Origin: Bacteroidales bacterium UBA1237
Lineage (GTDB): Bacteria > Bacteroidota > Bacteroidia > Bacteroidales > UBA932
NCBI GenBank assembly: GCA_002308935.1
Contig: DBWN01000203.1
Span: forward strand, 10,392-22,912
Length of the DNA stretch: 12,521 nucleotides
Direction: 5' to 3'
The translations under genes were made by a program, and so were the position numbers. Positions 1 to 8,447 of this stretch are shown here, one piece after another. The stretch's first letter is position 1. The number at the start of each line of letters is the position of its first letter. Below the pieces are notes generated by a model, which worked only from the letters and a program-made list of their open reading frames with translations, ran no database searches and was not told the DNA's origin.

Positions 1-2228
1 AGAGAGTCCCCGGGCTGCACCTTGGAGGCGTAATCGCTGAAGTCTTTTCCGATGATCACATCCTTATGCAGGTCAACGCTTCCAAGAAGAGCGATCTCTT
101 CGTCAGGAGTCGTCGTTGAGATGGCGTTGTCTACCAGCCAGCAGGCACCCATGGCGTTTTTGTTCTCAAGATAAGCGTCGTCCCCCAGGATTATGTATTT
201 GTCATTCAGCATAGAAAGGACAGGCAGAGAAGGAAGCGCATCTTCAGCTTCAGCTATAGTGGTCGCATCCTGGATTGACCTGTAGATTGAATTGATCTCG
301 GGAGTAAGATACTGCTCGATAAGGTCCTGGTAACGCTGGAGCTTCACCGGGCTGTATCCTCCGATGTTCTTGTGGAAGTAGCTAGGGTGAGAGTCATTGA
401 ATACGTTTACCGAAAGGTCCAGAACCCTGTAATCCAGTTCCGGGTCTTCCAGAATCCCCTTGTCGGCCGCACGGGCGGTGAACTGGCTGTCGAACTGACC
501 GGGAGTCACGAAATGATCGCTGTTGAGATATCTTTTGCCCATAGCGAACATGTTGACTACGACCATAAGGCATATGGCAAGAGCCGCAATGACTTTCCTG
601 TTCCTTTCCTCAGTCTTGTCCTTTGGGAGATAAGCCCACCACAGAACAGCGAAAGACAGGGCGATAAGGATAAGGGACGTAAGGGCATCCTGTCGGAAAA
701 TCATCACGCGGTCGGCCATAAGTGCGGCGACGATTTCTTCCTGCATCTGGGAATCCGACGCTCCGGAGAAAGAACCCGCGATTCCGGGGAAGAGCCAGCA
801 CAGGAGGCAGAAGCCGCCCGTAATGGCAAGAGCGATGAGTCCCTTCTTCTCGAACTCCTTCTTGTCATAATTCTGCTTTACGATCCTGTCCAGCACAAGG
901 AACCCGAGTACAGGTAATGTGATCTGCAGTATGACCAGTGCCATGGAAACTGTCCTGAACTTGCTGTAGAAAGGCACATGATAATACCAGAACTTTGTGA
1001 AGCCCAAGAAGTTGTGCCCCAAGGCCAAAAAGATCCCTATGATGGTGGGAACCAGCAGCCACCACTTTTCCTTACCCTTGTAAAGGAGAAGGCCAAGGAT
1101 GAAAAGGAATACAGTTATTGCGCCCATATACATGGGTCCTGCCGTGAACGGCTGAGGTCCCCAATACATGGGAAGCGCTTTTGCCGTCTGACGGAGATTG
1201 CCCTGTCCGGCGCTCCGGAGGAGCTTGATTGTAGCGGACTTGTCGGGGTTCACCGCTCCGGATGAAGAGCCTCCGTTGAAGTTCGCGATCATCATGTTGG
1301 GGAGTTCTTCCCATCCGTATGACCATTGTGTGGCGTATTCTATGTCGAGTCCCTTGGACTTGCTGTCCCCGTCCTGGCTCAGTTCGCTTCCTCCCCTCAT
1401 GGTCTGTTGAGTATAGATGTATGTGGGGATAAGGCGGTTCGCATTGGATGCGATTCCGATGAGCCCTATTACGAGAAGAAGCGCTGAAGCCGTGATGAAC
1501 TTCGCGGCAAGATGCCTGTTCTCCTTATATCCGAAGACCCATATGATAAGGGTGATGGCATAGCAAAGGATAATGATGGCAAGATAATAGGTTATCTGGA
1601 CATGGTTCGCCTTGATCTGGAAACCGAGGGCAAGTGCGAAGAGAACGGCCCCAAGAACCGTTTTCGGAAGCCATGACTTTATTCCGCTGTCCTTTTTGTC
1701 AGCTTTGCCGTACATCCCGAAAGCGCTCCTGTATGTGAATACGACACCGGCAAGTACCCAAGGTGCGTATGCCAATGCGAGCATTTTCGCGTTATGTCCG
1801 ACTTGGATGATCTGCATGTTGTAAGAGCAGAACGTTACCGCAACGGCGCCACCGGCAGCGATAAGCGGATGGATGCCGAAAGCAAGCAGCAGCAGGAATG
1901 CTCCCAACAGGGAAATGAAAAGATAACTTGCAGGCCTTTTGCCGATAAGCAGAAGGTTGTACAGAGGCTGTGTCCAATCCCCCTTGGTGTTTCCGTTGAG
2001 CATGGTCGTCGGCATTCCTCCGAACATGGAGTTGGTCCATTCCGTCCTGTCATCAGGGTGGGCGTCATTCCAGGAATTGGACTCCTGCGCCATTCCCACA
2101 TAACCGGAGATATCGCTCTGGTTGACGATTTTTCCGGTAAGAACCTGCGGAACGAATCCGTAGGCGAGGAAAATGAAGAAAACGACTATACCTGCGTATG
2201 TTGCGATTGTCTTGGCCTTGTTGCTCAT
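1..2228 (-). CDS. YfhO-family polytopic membrane protein (C-terminus cut by window edge)
   Basis: The gene starts at ATG 2228-2226 and is open for 742 codons to the left edge, so the C-terminus is missing. The first transmembrane segment is at about residues 9-26. A probable extracytoplasmic loop holding the acidic stretch NQSDISGYVGMAQE follows, then many hydrophobic helices from about residue 100 to 560. The tail after about residue 570 is mostly soluble. The motif GHNAKMLALAYAPW (about residues 144-157) and the stretch NDSHPSYFHKNIGGYSP (about 611-627) fit the YfhO family (Pfam Bacterial membrane protein YfhO), whose members are usually 800-900 residues. In Firmicutes, YfhO proteins act in glycosylation of cell-envelope polymers and resemble GT-C lipid-linked sugar transferases. 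The role in Bacteroidales is not established. The gene begins 16 bases after a glycosyltransferase gene on the same strand, which supports a role in envelope glycan modification. Family assignment is fairly sure; the reaction is inference. Confidence 0.82.
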   Translation of the reverse strand, partial: MSNKAKTIATYAGIVVFFIFLAYGFVPQVLTGKIVNQSDISGYVGMAQESNSWNDAHPDDRTEWTNSMFGGMPTTMLNGNTKGDWTQPLYNLLLIGKRPASYLFISLLGAFLLLLAFGIHPLIAAGGAVAVTFCSYNMQIIQVGHNAKMLALAYAPWVLAGVVFTYRSAFGMYGKADKKDSGIKSWLPKTVLGAVLFALALGFQIKANHVQITYYLAIIILCYAITLIIWVFGYKENRHLAAKFITASALLLVIGLIGIASNANRLIPTYIYTQQTMRGGSELSQDGDSKSKGLDIEYATQWSYGWEELPNMMIANFNGGSSSGAVNPDKSATIKLLRSAGQGNLRQTAKALPMYWGPQPFTAGPMYMGAITVFLFILGLLLYKGKEKWWLLVPTIIGIFLALGHNFLGFTKFWYYHVPFYSKFRTVSMALVILQITLPVLGFLVLDRIVKQNYDKKEFEKKGLIALAITGGFCLLCWLFPGIAGSFSGASDSQMQEEIVAALMADRVMIFRQDALTSLILIALSFAVLWWAYLPKDKTEERNRKVIAALAICLMVVVNMFAMGKRYLNSDHFVTPGQFDSQFTARAADKGILEDPELDYRVLDLSVNVFNDSHPSYFHKNIGGYSPVKLQRYQDLIEQYLTPEINSIYRSIQDATTIAEAEDALPSLPVLSMLNDKYIILGDDAYLENKNAMGACWLVDNAISTTTPDEEIALLGSVDLHKDVIIGKDFSDYASKVQPGDS

Positions 2229-2244
2229 AGAAACGTATGGGTCT

Positions 2245-3555
2245 TTATGGGGTTTGCCCCTTGTTCTTGCTTATCAATGAATCCAGCAGAGCCGCCATCT
2301 GTGAGGTGGTGGATTTTCTGGAATATGGAAGAATGTTACCGGGCTTGATGCCGTTCTCACCGTCGAGGAACCTCTGCCACTGTTCGATCAGGAATTGTTT
2401 GATCTCGTCCTTTTTCTCCCAGTCTATGCATCTGCCTGCACCGGTGGATGAGAGGATACCTGCCATGGCGCCATCACTTTGGCCGATTCCGAGAACGGGG
2501 TTCATGCTTCCCAGATACTCGAAGAGCTTGCCCGGTAGCGTGGCTCTGTATTCCGGCTCTTTACGTAAGGGGAGGAGAAGGACGCTTGCGTTCATCTGTT
2601 CCCGGGTCGCGATATTGTGTGGCTGGTATCCCAGGTCTATCAGATATCCTTCCAACCCGGCAGCCTTTATGGAATCGGTAATCTGGGGATCCGTCTTTCC
2701 GCATAACCTTATGCGCAGGAACTTTCCCATCAGGGGAATTTCCTTGAGCAGTTCAGAAAGGGCTTCCCAAAGCATAGTGGGATTTCCGTCGGAAGCGAAC
2801 AGTCCGGTATGGGTGAGGTTGAACATCCCGTCCTTTTCAATCACTTCTTTGAAGTCGGCGGGATCGAACCCGTTGGTGATCAGTTCGACGGGAGTGGAAG
2901 TCATCTGTTTGAACTCCTCCTGGACAAACGGAGAAACGGCAACGACGACATCTGAAGTGTCAAGGACGGATTTTTCAAGCTTTTCGTGTTTCCTTCTCGA
3001 TCTCTCCGAAAGGTGCAAATGTTTGAAATAAAACAGTTTTGTCCAAGGATCCCTGAAGTCGGCCACCCATGGAATGCCGGTCGCTTTTGCTACGCCTTTC
3101 GCTATAAGATGCATTGAGTGGGGAGGGCCGGTGCTTACGATAACGTCAACCGGATGCTCATTCAGGTACTCTTTCAGGAACTTCACCGAAGGTTTCACCC
3201 AACTGACTCGAGGATCGGGAATGAAAAGATTTCCGCGAAGCCACATCATCACTCTCCCTTTGAAGGATTTCTTCTGATGGTTGACTACGTTCACCTCGCT
3301 TTTTGAGGCTTCTTTTCCGGTAATGCTCCTATAGAGGGAATATATCTCGGTAATGGGGCGCTTCACGACTTCCGCGCATTCCGGGATGTCAGCCTCCAGA
3401 CTCCTGTCGAAGGACTGGCGCTCGGGGTTCTCGGGGGTATAAATCACGGGCTGCCATCCTTCAGCGGGGAGATACTTGGAGAATTTCACCCACCGTTGGA
3501 CACCGGAACCTCCTGAGGGAGGCCAGTAATATGATATGACGAGAACCCGTTTCAT
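2245..3555 (-). CDS. GT4-type glycosyltransferase (GT-B fold)
   Basis: This is a 436-residue protein starting MKRVLVISYYWPPSGG, the typical first beta strand and glycine-rich loop of a GT-B glycosyltransferase acceptor domain. The N-terminal domain spans about residues 1-195 and includes STGPPHSMHLIA and WVADFRDPW. The nucleotide-sugar domain spans about 200-430 and includes LPGKLFEYLGS (about 340-350), the usual donor-binding region of GT4 enzymes. No signal peptide or membrane helix is visible, so it should act in the cytoplasm or on the inner membrane face. It would transfer a sugar from an activated donor to an unidentified acceptor. An in-frame ATG at 3630 would add 25 residues. I chose 3555 because the family's start motif follows at once and a TAnnTTTG element lies just upstream of it (3572-3579). 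The gene probably shares a transcript with the YfhO gene 16 bases downstream. Donor and acceptor cannot be read from sequence. Confidence 0.88.
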   Translation of the reverse strand: MKRVLVISYYWPPSGGSGVQRWVKFSKYLPAEGWQPVIYTPENPERQSFDRSLEADIPECAEVVKRPITEIYSLYRSITGKEASKSEVNVVNHQKKSFKGRVMMWLRGNLFIPDPRVSWVKPSVKFLKEYLNEHPVDVIVSTGPPHSMHLIAKGVAKATGIPWVADFRDPWTKLFYFKHLHLSERSRRKHEKLEKSVLDTSDVVVAVSPFVQEEFKQMTSTPVELITNGFDPADFKEVIEKDGMFNLTHTGLFASDGNPTMLWEALSELLKEIPLMGKFLRIRLCGKTDPQITDSIKAAGLEGYLIDLGYQPHNIATREQMNASVLLLPLRKEPEYRATLPGKLFEYLGSMNPVLGIGQSDGAMAGILSSTGAGRCIDWEKKDEIKQFLIEQWQRFLDGENGIKPGNILPYSRKSTTSQMAALLDSLISKNKGQTP

Positions 3556-3571
3556 CTTTTGGCTTGAAAGA

Positions 3572-3579
3572 CAAAGGTA
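3572..3579 (-). promoter_or_regulatory. Putative -7 element of the glycosyltransferase-yfhO unit
   Basis: On the minus strand this reads TACCTTTG, an exact match to the Bacteroides -7 consensus TAnnTTTG. It lies 16 bases before the chosen ATG (3555), which would give a very short leader. No clear TTTG -33 partner is found at 19-21 bases, so the call rests on the -7 box and its position alone. Confidence 0.45.
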
Positions 3580-3678
3580 AGAATAATCCCAAACATATGG
3601 AGAAGTATTTCCCTGGAGGTGTTCGTCCATGGGAGAGATTCCCTTGCCGAAAGTATCATATTATCCGCCTTTTTTGAT

Positions 3679-3686
3679 TATCTTTG
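3679..3686 (+). promoter_or_regulatory. Putative -7 element of mutS
   Basis: TATCTTTG matches the Bacteroides -7 consensus TAnnTTTG exactly. Transcription would start around 3691-3696, leaving about 40 bases to the mutS ATG at 3736. No good -33 TTTG is seen at the usual distance. The position argues against the upstream in-frame TTG (3697) being the start codon, since it would sit at or next to the transcript's 5' end. Confidence 0.45.
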
Positions 3687-3735
3687 AACCCTTGCATTGC
3701 AAGAAAATGACTGGCGAAAGCCTGAACTGAGAGAT

Positions 3736-6399
3736 ATGGCAAAAGCTACAGCATTGGAGGATACTCCACTCATAAAGCAATTTTTCGCGACAAAGGCTCT
3801 GTACCCGGAGGCGGTTCTCCTATACAGGGTCGGGGATTTCTATGAAACGTATTCGGATGACGCCATTCTTGCAAGCAAGGTCCTTGGCATCGTCCTTACG
3901 AAGCGTTCCAACGGGGATAAAGGCAATCTGCCTATGGCGGGCTTCCCTCATCATGCGATGGACGTGTATCTTCCCAAACTTGTCCGTGCCGGCTATAAGG
4001 TCGCGGTTTGCGACCAGCTTGAGGATCCGAAACTCGTGGCCGGGAAAAAGCTTGTCAAAAGAGGCGTGACGGAGCTTGTTACCCCCGGTGTCGCGTTCAG
4101 TGACGAGATGCTTTCCCAGAAGGAGCACAACTATCTCGCAGGCCTCTCTTTCGAGAAGGACAAATGCGGAGCAGCCTTTCTGGATGTTTCAACAGGAACG
4201 TTCCAGATCGCACAGGGAAGCCACGATTATATATCTACCCTTCTTTCTTCTTTGTCTCCTAAGGAGGTCGTCGTTCCGAGGAGCTACAAGAAGTACGTTC
4301 AGGAAGAGTTCGGAGATTCTTGGTACATATCCACCATTGATGAATGGGCGTTCGTATATGATGCCGCTGTGGAAAAGCTGCGCAAGCAACTGAAAGTAGA
4401 TACCCTGAAAGGATATGCAGTGGACTCTTATCCGCTTGGGCTCACTTCGGCAGGAGCGCTTTTGGTATATCTCGAGCAGACCCAGCATGAGAATCTCGGA
4501 AACATCTGTTCCCTGTCCAGAATAGACGAAGGAAAGTTCGTCTGGATGGACAAATTCACCATCAGGAACCTGGAAGTGTTCCAAAGCGCGGCAGGAGGAG
4601 AGGGGGTCCCGCTCGTTGACGTGATAGACCGTTGTTCTTCCCCTATGGGAGCCCGAATGCTGAGGACATGGCTTGCCATGCCGGTAATGGATACCGCTGA
4701 ATTGAATTCCCGCTATTCTGTGGTAGGGCATTTCACTCAGAATGCTGAGGACCTTGACGAGGTTCAGAGGAACATCGGAGAAATCGGAGACCTGGAAAGG
4801 ATAATAGCCAGAGCGGCTACCGGAAAGATCGTCCCCAGGGAAGTCCTGCAACTTGGACGGGGACTGTCCCGGTTGGAACCCATCAAGGAAATCTGCTCCG
4901 GAAAAGGGAATCCTGACCTTGAGAACCTGGTCTCCAATCTTGTTGACTGCGGAGCCCTTCTGGAAACGATACGCAAGACCCTTTCCCCCGAATGCGCATC
5001 AGCCATCGGCAAAGGTCCTGTCATCGCTTCGGGAGTTGATGAAGAACTGGACCATCTACGCAGCATCTCTTCCGGAGGCAAGGACTACCTTCAGGAACTG
5101 CAGCAGAGGGAAAGTGAGCGTTCCGGCATACCTTCTTTGAAGATAGGGTACAATAATGTCTTCGGGTATTATATCGAAGTAAGGAACACATACAAGGACA
5201 AGGTCCTTCCTGAATGGATACGCAAGCAGACCCTTGTCAACGCGGAGCGTTATATAACCGAAGAACTCAAGGAATACGAGCAGCAGATTCTTGGGGCCGA
5301 AGAGAGGATCTACGCCATTGAGACACGCCTTTATGGAGAGTTGGTGTCGAAGATTCAGCAGAAGATATCCGTCATCCAGTTGAACGCCAGAATAGTTTCA
5401 CGGTTGGATGTGCTGTGCGGCTTCGCGCAGATAGCTTCCGAAAGGAACTACTGCCGTCCAGAAGTGGATTCTTCCCTTACTCTCGATATAAAACAAGGCA
5501 GGCATCCGGTCATCGAGACCCTTATGAAACCCGGCGAAGAGTATGTCCCCAATGACATACACCTTGACCAGAAGGAGCAGCAGATCATAATCCTGACCGG
5601 ACCGAACATGGCCGGTAAGTCCGCTCTCTTAAGGCAGACGGCACTTATTGTACTGATGGCCCAAATCGGTTCCTTCGTTCCTGCGCAGGAGGCGAAGATG
5701 GGCTATTTCGACAAGATCTTCACAAGGGTCGGTGCTTCGGACAACATTTCCCGTGGTGAGTCCACCTTCATGGTCGAGATGCTTGAGACGTCAATGATTC
5801 TTCACAATCTCTCCGAAAGGTCACTTGTCCTTCTCGATGAGATAGGCCGAGGCACTTCGACATACGACGGAATGTCCATTGCAAGGGCCATTGTGGAATA
5901 TATCCACGAATATGGCCAAGGCGCTAAGACCCTTTTCGCCACCCACTACCATGAACTGAACGACCTTGAGGGTCTTTACAAGAGGGTAAGGAACTTCCAT
6001 ATTGAGGTCAAGGAGAAAGGGAAGCAGGTGATATTCCTCAGAAAACTTGCTCCAGGAGGTGTCGCACACAGTTTCGGTATCCACGTGGCAAGGCTCGCCG
6101 GAATGCCCCGCGAGGTGCTTGATTCCGCAGAGAAGACTCTCTCCGCATTGGAGAAGGGCCAGGAACAGGGTATCGGAAAGGCGAAGAAAGGGGACTTCGG
6201 GAAGATAACCAAACCTTATTATACATCAGAAGGGAGGATTGAAAGCGACGGTACTTTGCAGCTCACCCTCTTCCAATTGGATGATCCGACCCTTTCGTCA
6301 TTGAGAGACACCCTCAAAAAAGCGGATCTCAACAACATGACTCCGCTTCAGGCTTTTGACCTGCTAAGGGACATGAAGAAAGAACTCGGACTTGACTAG
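3736..6399 (+). CDS. mutS: DNA mismatch repair protein MutS
   Basis: This 887-residue protein is close to the usual MutS length. MutS binds mismatches and small loops as a dimer and, in an ATP-dependent way, starts mismatch repair. The mismatch-reading Phe-X-Glu motif is F35-Y36-E37 in GDFYETYSDDA. Connector, lever and clamp domains fill about residues 120-560. The C-terminal ABC-type ATPase has Walker A GPNMAGKS (about 622-629), Walker B LVLLDEIGRGTS (D701, E702) and the ATHYHEL switch His (H737). Near the C-terminus QLTLF (842-846) matches the beta-clamp binding pentapeptide QLxLF, followed by a helix-turn-helix dimerisation tail (NNMTPLQAFDLLRDMKKEL). The start ATG 3736 gives the conserved opening MAKATALEDTPLIKQFF. 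An in-frame TTG at 3697 would add 13 residues without family support. Divergent from the glycosyltransferase gene; the GH97 gene starts 23 bases after its stop. All key residues are intact. Confidence 0.97.
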   Translation: MAKATALEDTPLIKQFFATKALYPEAVLLYRVGDFYETYSDDAILASKVLGIVLTKRSNGDKGNLPMAGFPHHAMDVYLPKLVRAGYKVAVCDQLEDPKLVAGKKLVKRGVTELVTPGVAFSDEMLSQKEHNYLAGLSFEKDKCGAAFLDVSTGTFQIAQGSHDYISTLLSSLSPKEVVVPRSYKKYVQEEFGDSWYISTIDEWAFVYDAAVEKLRKQLKVDTLKGYAVDSYPLGLTSAGALLVYLEQTQHENLGNICSLSRIDEGKFVWMDKFTIRNLEVFQSAAGGEGVPLVDVIDRCSSPMGARMLRTWLAMPVMDTAELNSRYSVVGHFTQNAEDLDEVQRNIGEIGDLERIIARAATGKIVPREVLQLGRGLSRLEPIKEICSGKGNPDLENLVSNLVDCGALLETIRKTLSPECASAIGKGPVIASGVDEELDHLRSISSGGKDYLQELQQRESERSGIPSLKIGYNNVFGYYIEVRNTYKDKVLPEWIRKQTLVNAERYITEELKEYEQQILGAEERIYAIETRLYGELVSKIQQKISVIQLNARIVSRLDVLCGFAQIASERNYCRPEVDSSLTLDIKQGRHPVIETLMKPGEEYVPNDIHLDQKEQQIIILTGPNMAGKSALLRQTALIVLMAQIGSFVPAQEAKMGYFDKIFTRVGASDNISRGESTFMVEMLETSMILHNLSERSLVLLDEIGRGTSTYDGMSIARAIVEYIHEYGQGAKTLFATHYHELNDLEGLYKRVRNFHIEVKEKGKQVIFLRKLAPGGVAHSFGIHVARLAGMPREVLDSAEKTLSALEKGQEQGIGKAKKGDFGKITKPYYTSEGRIESDGTLQLTLFQLDDPTLSSLRDTLKKADLNNMTPLQAFDLLRDMKKELGLD

Positions 6400-6422
6400 C
6401 ATTATTATTTTTCATTCAAGAT

Positions 6423-8420
6423 ATGACTGTCAATAAGAAACTCTTTGCAATTGCCGCACTTTTGGTTGCCACTGTTTCGTTTACAGCTTCGGCTGCTACG
6501 AAAACTTATCAGCTCACATCTCCAGACGGAAAGACTTCAGTCGTGGTGAACAATGACGGGGCGCTCACTTATTCTGTATCAAGAGCCGGAATACTTCTTC
6601 TTTCCCCTTCTCCTATCGGGATGGAAATCTCCGGAGGTAAAGAATTCGGTGCAGGAGACAAAGTGAAGAAAGTGGAAAAAAGATCAGTCGACCAGATCCT
6701 TCACCCGGTAATATACAAGAAGTCGGAAGTGAGGGACAATTTCAATGAGATAAAGCTTGTCTTTCAGGACTACGATGTGATTTTCCGTGCGTATGATGAC
6801 GGAGTGGCATACCGTTTCGTATCCAGACTGAAGGGAGATTATACTGTCAACAAAGAGGAAGCGGTTTTCTCTTTCGCAGGGGACTGGAACGCTTATGTTC
6901 CTTATGTTTCCCATCAGACTCTCCCTCTTGAGACCCAGTTCTACAGTTCGTTCGAGAATACATATGCCCATATTCCTCTGAGCGGTTGGAACAAGGAAAG
7001 GCTCGCTTTCCTTCCTCTCACCGTGGAAGCCCCAGCGGGGATGAAGATCTGCGTCACTGAATCCGATCTTCTGGATTATCCCGGAATGTATCTTTACGGA
7101 GAAGGCACATCCCAGCTCAAGGGAGTCTTCGCACCTTATCCCAAGGATGTGAAACAGGGCGGTCACAACATGCTCCAGGGTGAAGTCCAGACCAGGGAAG
7201 ATTTTATTGCCAAGGCGAGCGGGACTACGGCATTCCCTTGGAGGACCCTGATAATCTCGGATGAAGACCGTCAGCTTTCCGTGAACGACATGGTTTGGAA
7301 GCTCGCGACTCCTTCAAATGGAGATTTCAATTGGGTCAGGCCTGGCAAAGTCGCATGGGACTGGTGGAACGACTGGAACATTTACGGGGTTGATTTCCGT
7401 GCCGGCATCAACAACGACACCTATAAATATTATATTGACTTCGCTTCAAAACAGGGGATAGAATATGTCATCCTCGACGAAGGCTGGGCCGTCAATTTGC
7501 AGGCGGACCTGATGCAGGTGATTCCTGAGATAAATCTTGAAGAGTTGGCTGCTTATGCACAGAGCAAAGGCGTCGGTCTCATCCTTTGGGCAGGATATTG
7601 GGCGTTCAACCGTGACATGGAGGGCGTCTGCAGCCATTATTCCAAGATGGGAATCAAGGGCTTCAAGATAGATTTCATGGACAGGGATGACCAGCAGATG
7701 CTCCAATTCTATGTGAACGCCGCCAAGACGGCCGCAAAGTACCATATGATGTGCGATTTCCATGGTGCATTCAAACCGGCAGGACTTCAAAGGACATATC
7801 CCAATGTCGTGAACTTCGAGGGTGTGCACGGACTTGAGAACATGAAATGGGAATCAGGCGTTGACCAGGTCACCTATGACCTTACAATTCCTTTCACAAG
7901 GATGGTCGCCGGTCCGATGGACTACACTCAAGGAGCGATGAAAAACGCCAACAGAGGCAACTACCGCCCAGTCAACTCCGAACCTATGAGCCAGGGCACA
8001 CGTTGCCGCCAGCTCGCCGAATATGTCATTTTTGAATCTCCTCTCAATATGCTTTGTGACTCCCCTTCCAACTATATGACTGAACCCGAGTGCACTAAGT
8101 TCATAGCGGAGATTCCCACAACATGGGACGAATCCGTGGCCGTTGACGCCAAGATCGCCGAATATGCTGTCACTGCCCGTCGGAAAGGGAATACCTGGTA
8201 CGTCGGAGCCATGACCGATTGGAATGCACGTGATATGGAACTCGATCTCTCTTTCCTTGGCGCAGGGCAGTGGAAGATGGAAGTCTTCAAGGATGGTCCT
8301 AATGCAGACAGGGCAGCGAGGGATTTCATGAAGACGGAAGAGAATCTTCCCGCTGGCGGAACCGTCAAGATCCATATGGCTCCCGGTGGAGGATGGGCAG
8401 CCAAGATAACCCGCAGATAG
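6423..8420 (+). CDS. Glycoside hydrolase family 97 alpha-glycosidase, probably retaining alpha-galactosidase type
   Basis: This 665-residue exported enzyme has a signal peptide at residues 1-24 (KK, a hydrophobic core, then ASA before A25). There is no lipobox Cys, so it is likely periplasmic rather than lipid-anchored. An N-terminal beta-sandwich domain (about 27-290) precedes a TIM-barrel catalytic domain (about 295-570, beginning near VAWDWWNDWNIYG, W312 onward, and including EYVILDEGW) and a short C-terminal beta domain. This is the GH97 architecture of Bacteroides SusB and BT1871. Family knowledge: inverting alpha-glucosidases (SusB) lack the nucleophile Asp, while the retaining alpha-galactosidase BT1871 uses Asp415 and Glu470. 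Here D417 in GFKIDFMDRDDQ sits where the nucleophile is expected, and FEGVHGLEN supplies E466 and E472 as acid/base candidates. I therefore favour a retaining alpha-galactosidase; the substrate is not proven. No SusC/SusD genes lie nearby. It is sandwiched between mutS (23-base gap) and a nitrilase-family gene (27-base gap). Confidence 0.92.
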   Translation: MTVNKKLFAIAALLVATVSFTASAATKTYQLTSPDGKTSVVVNNDGALTYSVSRAGILLLSPSPIGMEISGGKEFGAGDKVKKVEKRSVDQILHPVIYKKSEVRDNFNEIKLVFQDYDVIFRAYDDGVAYRFVSRLKGDYTVNKEEAVFSFAGDWNAYVPYVSHQTLPLETQFYSSFENTYAHIPLSGWNKERLAFLPLTVEAPAGMKICVTESDLLDYPGMYLYGEGTSQLKGVFAPYPKDVKQGGHNMLQGEVQTREDFIAKASGTTAFPWRTLIISDEDRQLSVNDMVWKLATPSNGDFNWVRPGKVAWDWWNDWNIYGVDFRAGINNDTYKYYIDFASKQGIEYVILDEGWAVNLQADLMQVIPEINLEELAAYAQSKGVGLILWAGYWAFNRDMEGVCSHYSKMGIKGFKIDFMDRDDQQMLQFYVNAAKTAAKYHMMCDFHGAFKPAGLQRTYPNVVNFEGVHGLENMKWESGVDQVTYDLTIPFTRMVAGPMDYTQGAMKNANRGNYRPVNSEPMSQGTRCRQLAEYVIFESPLNMLCDSPSNYMTEPECTKFIAEIPTTWDESVAVDAKIAEYAVTARRKGNTWYVGAMTDWNARDMELDLSFLGAGQWKMEVFKDGPNADRAARDFMKTEENLPAGGTVKIHMAPGGGWAAKITRR

Positions 8421-8447
8421 TTGTATTTATAGACATTTCCCCATATT

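Noticed and set aside
372..2348. Plus-strand open frames of 70-184 codons (for example 372-917 and 1794-2348)
   Set aside because: They lie opposite the YfhO gene, have no family resemblance and show the composition of antisense reading.
3556..3630. In-frame ATG at 3630 extending the glycosyltransferase by 25 residues
   Set aside because: The conserved first strand of the GT-B fold begins at the internal Met, and a TAnnTTTG promoter box lies inside the would-be extension.
3697..3735. In-frame TTG start extending MutS by 13 residues
   Set aside because: The extra residues are not part of the family, and the TTG would lie at or next to the predicted transcript start from the -7 box at 3679-3686. 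ATG 3736 gives the conserved start.
4189..8375. Long minus-strand open frames opposite mutS and the GH97 gene (for example 4189-4851, 6684-7166, 7854-8375)
   Set aside because: These are antisense shadows of strongly supported genes, with no recognisable protein motif and no promoter of their own.
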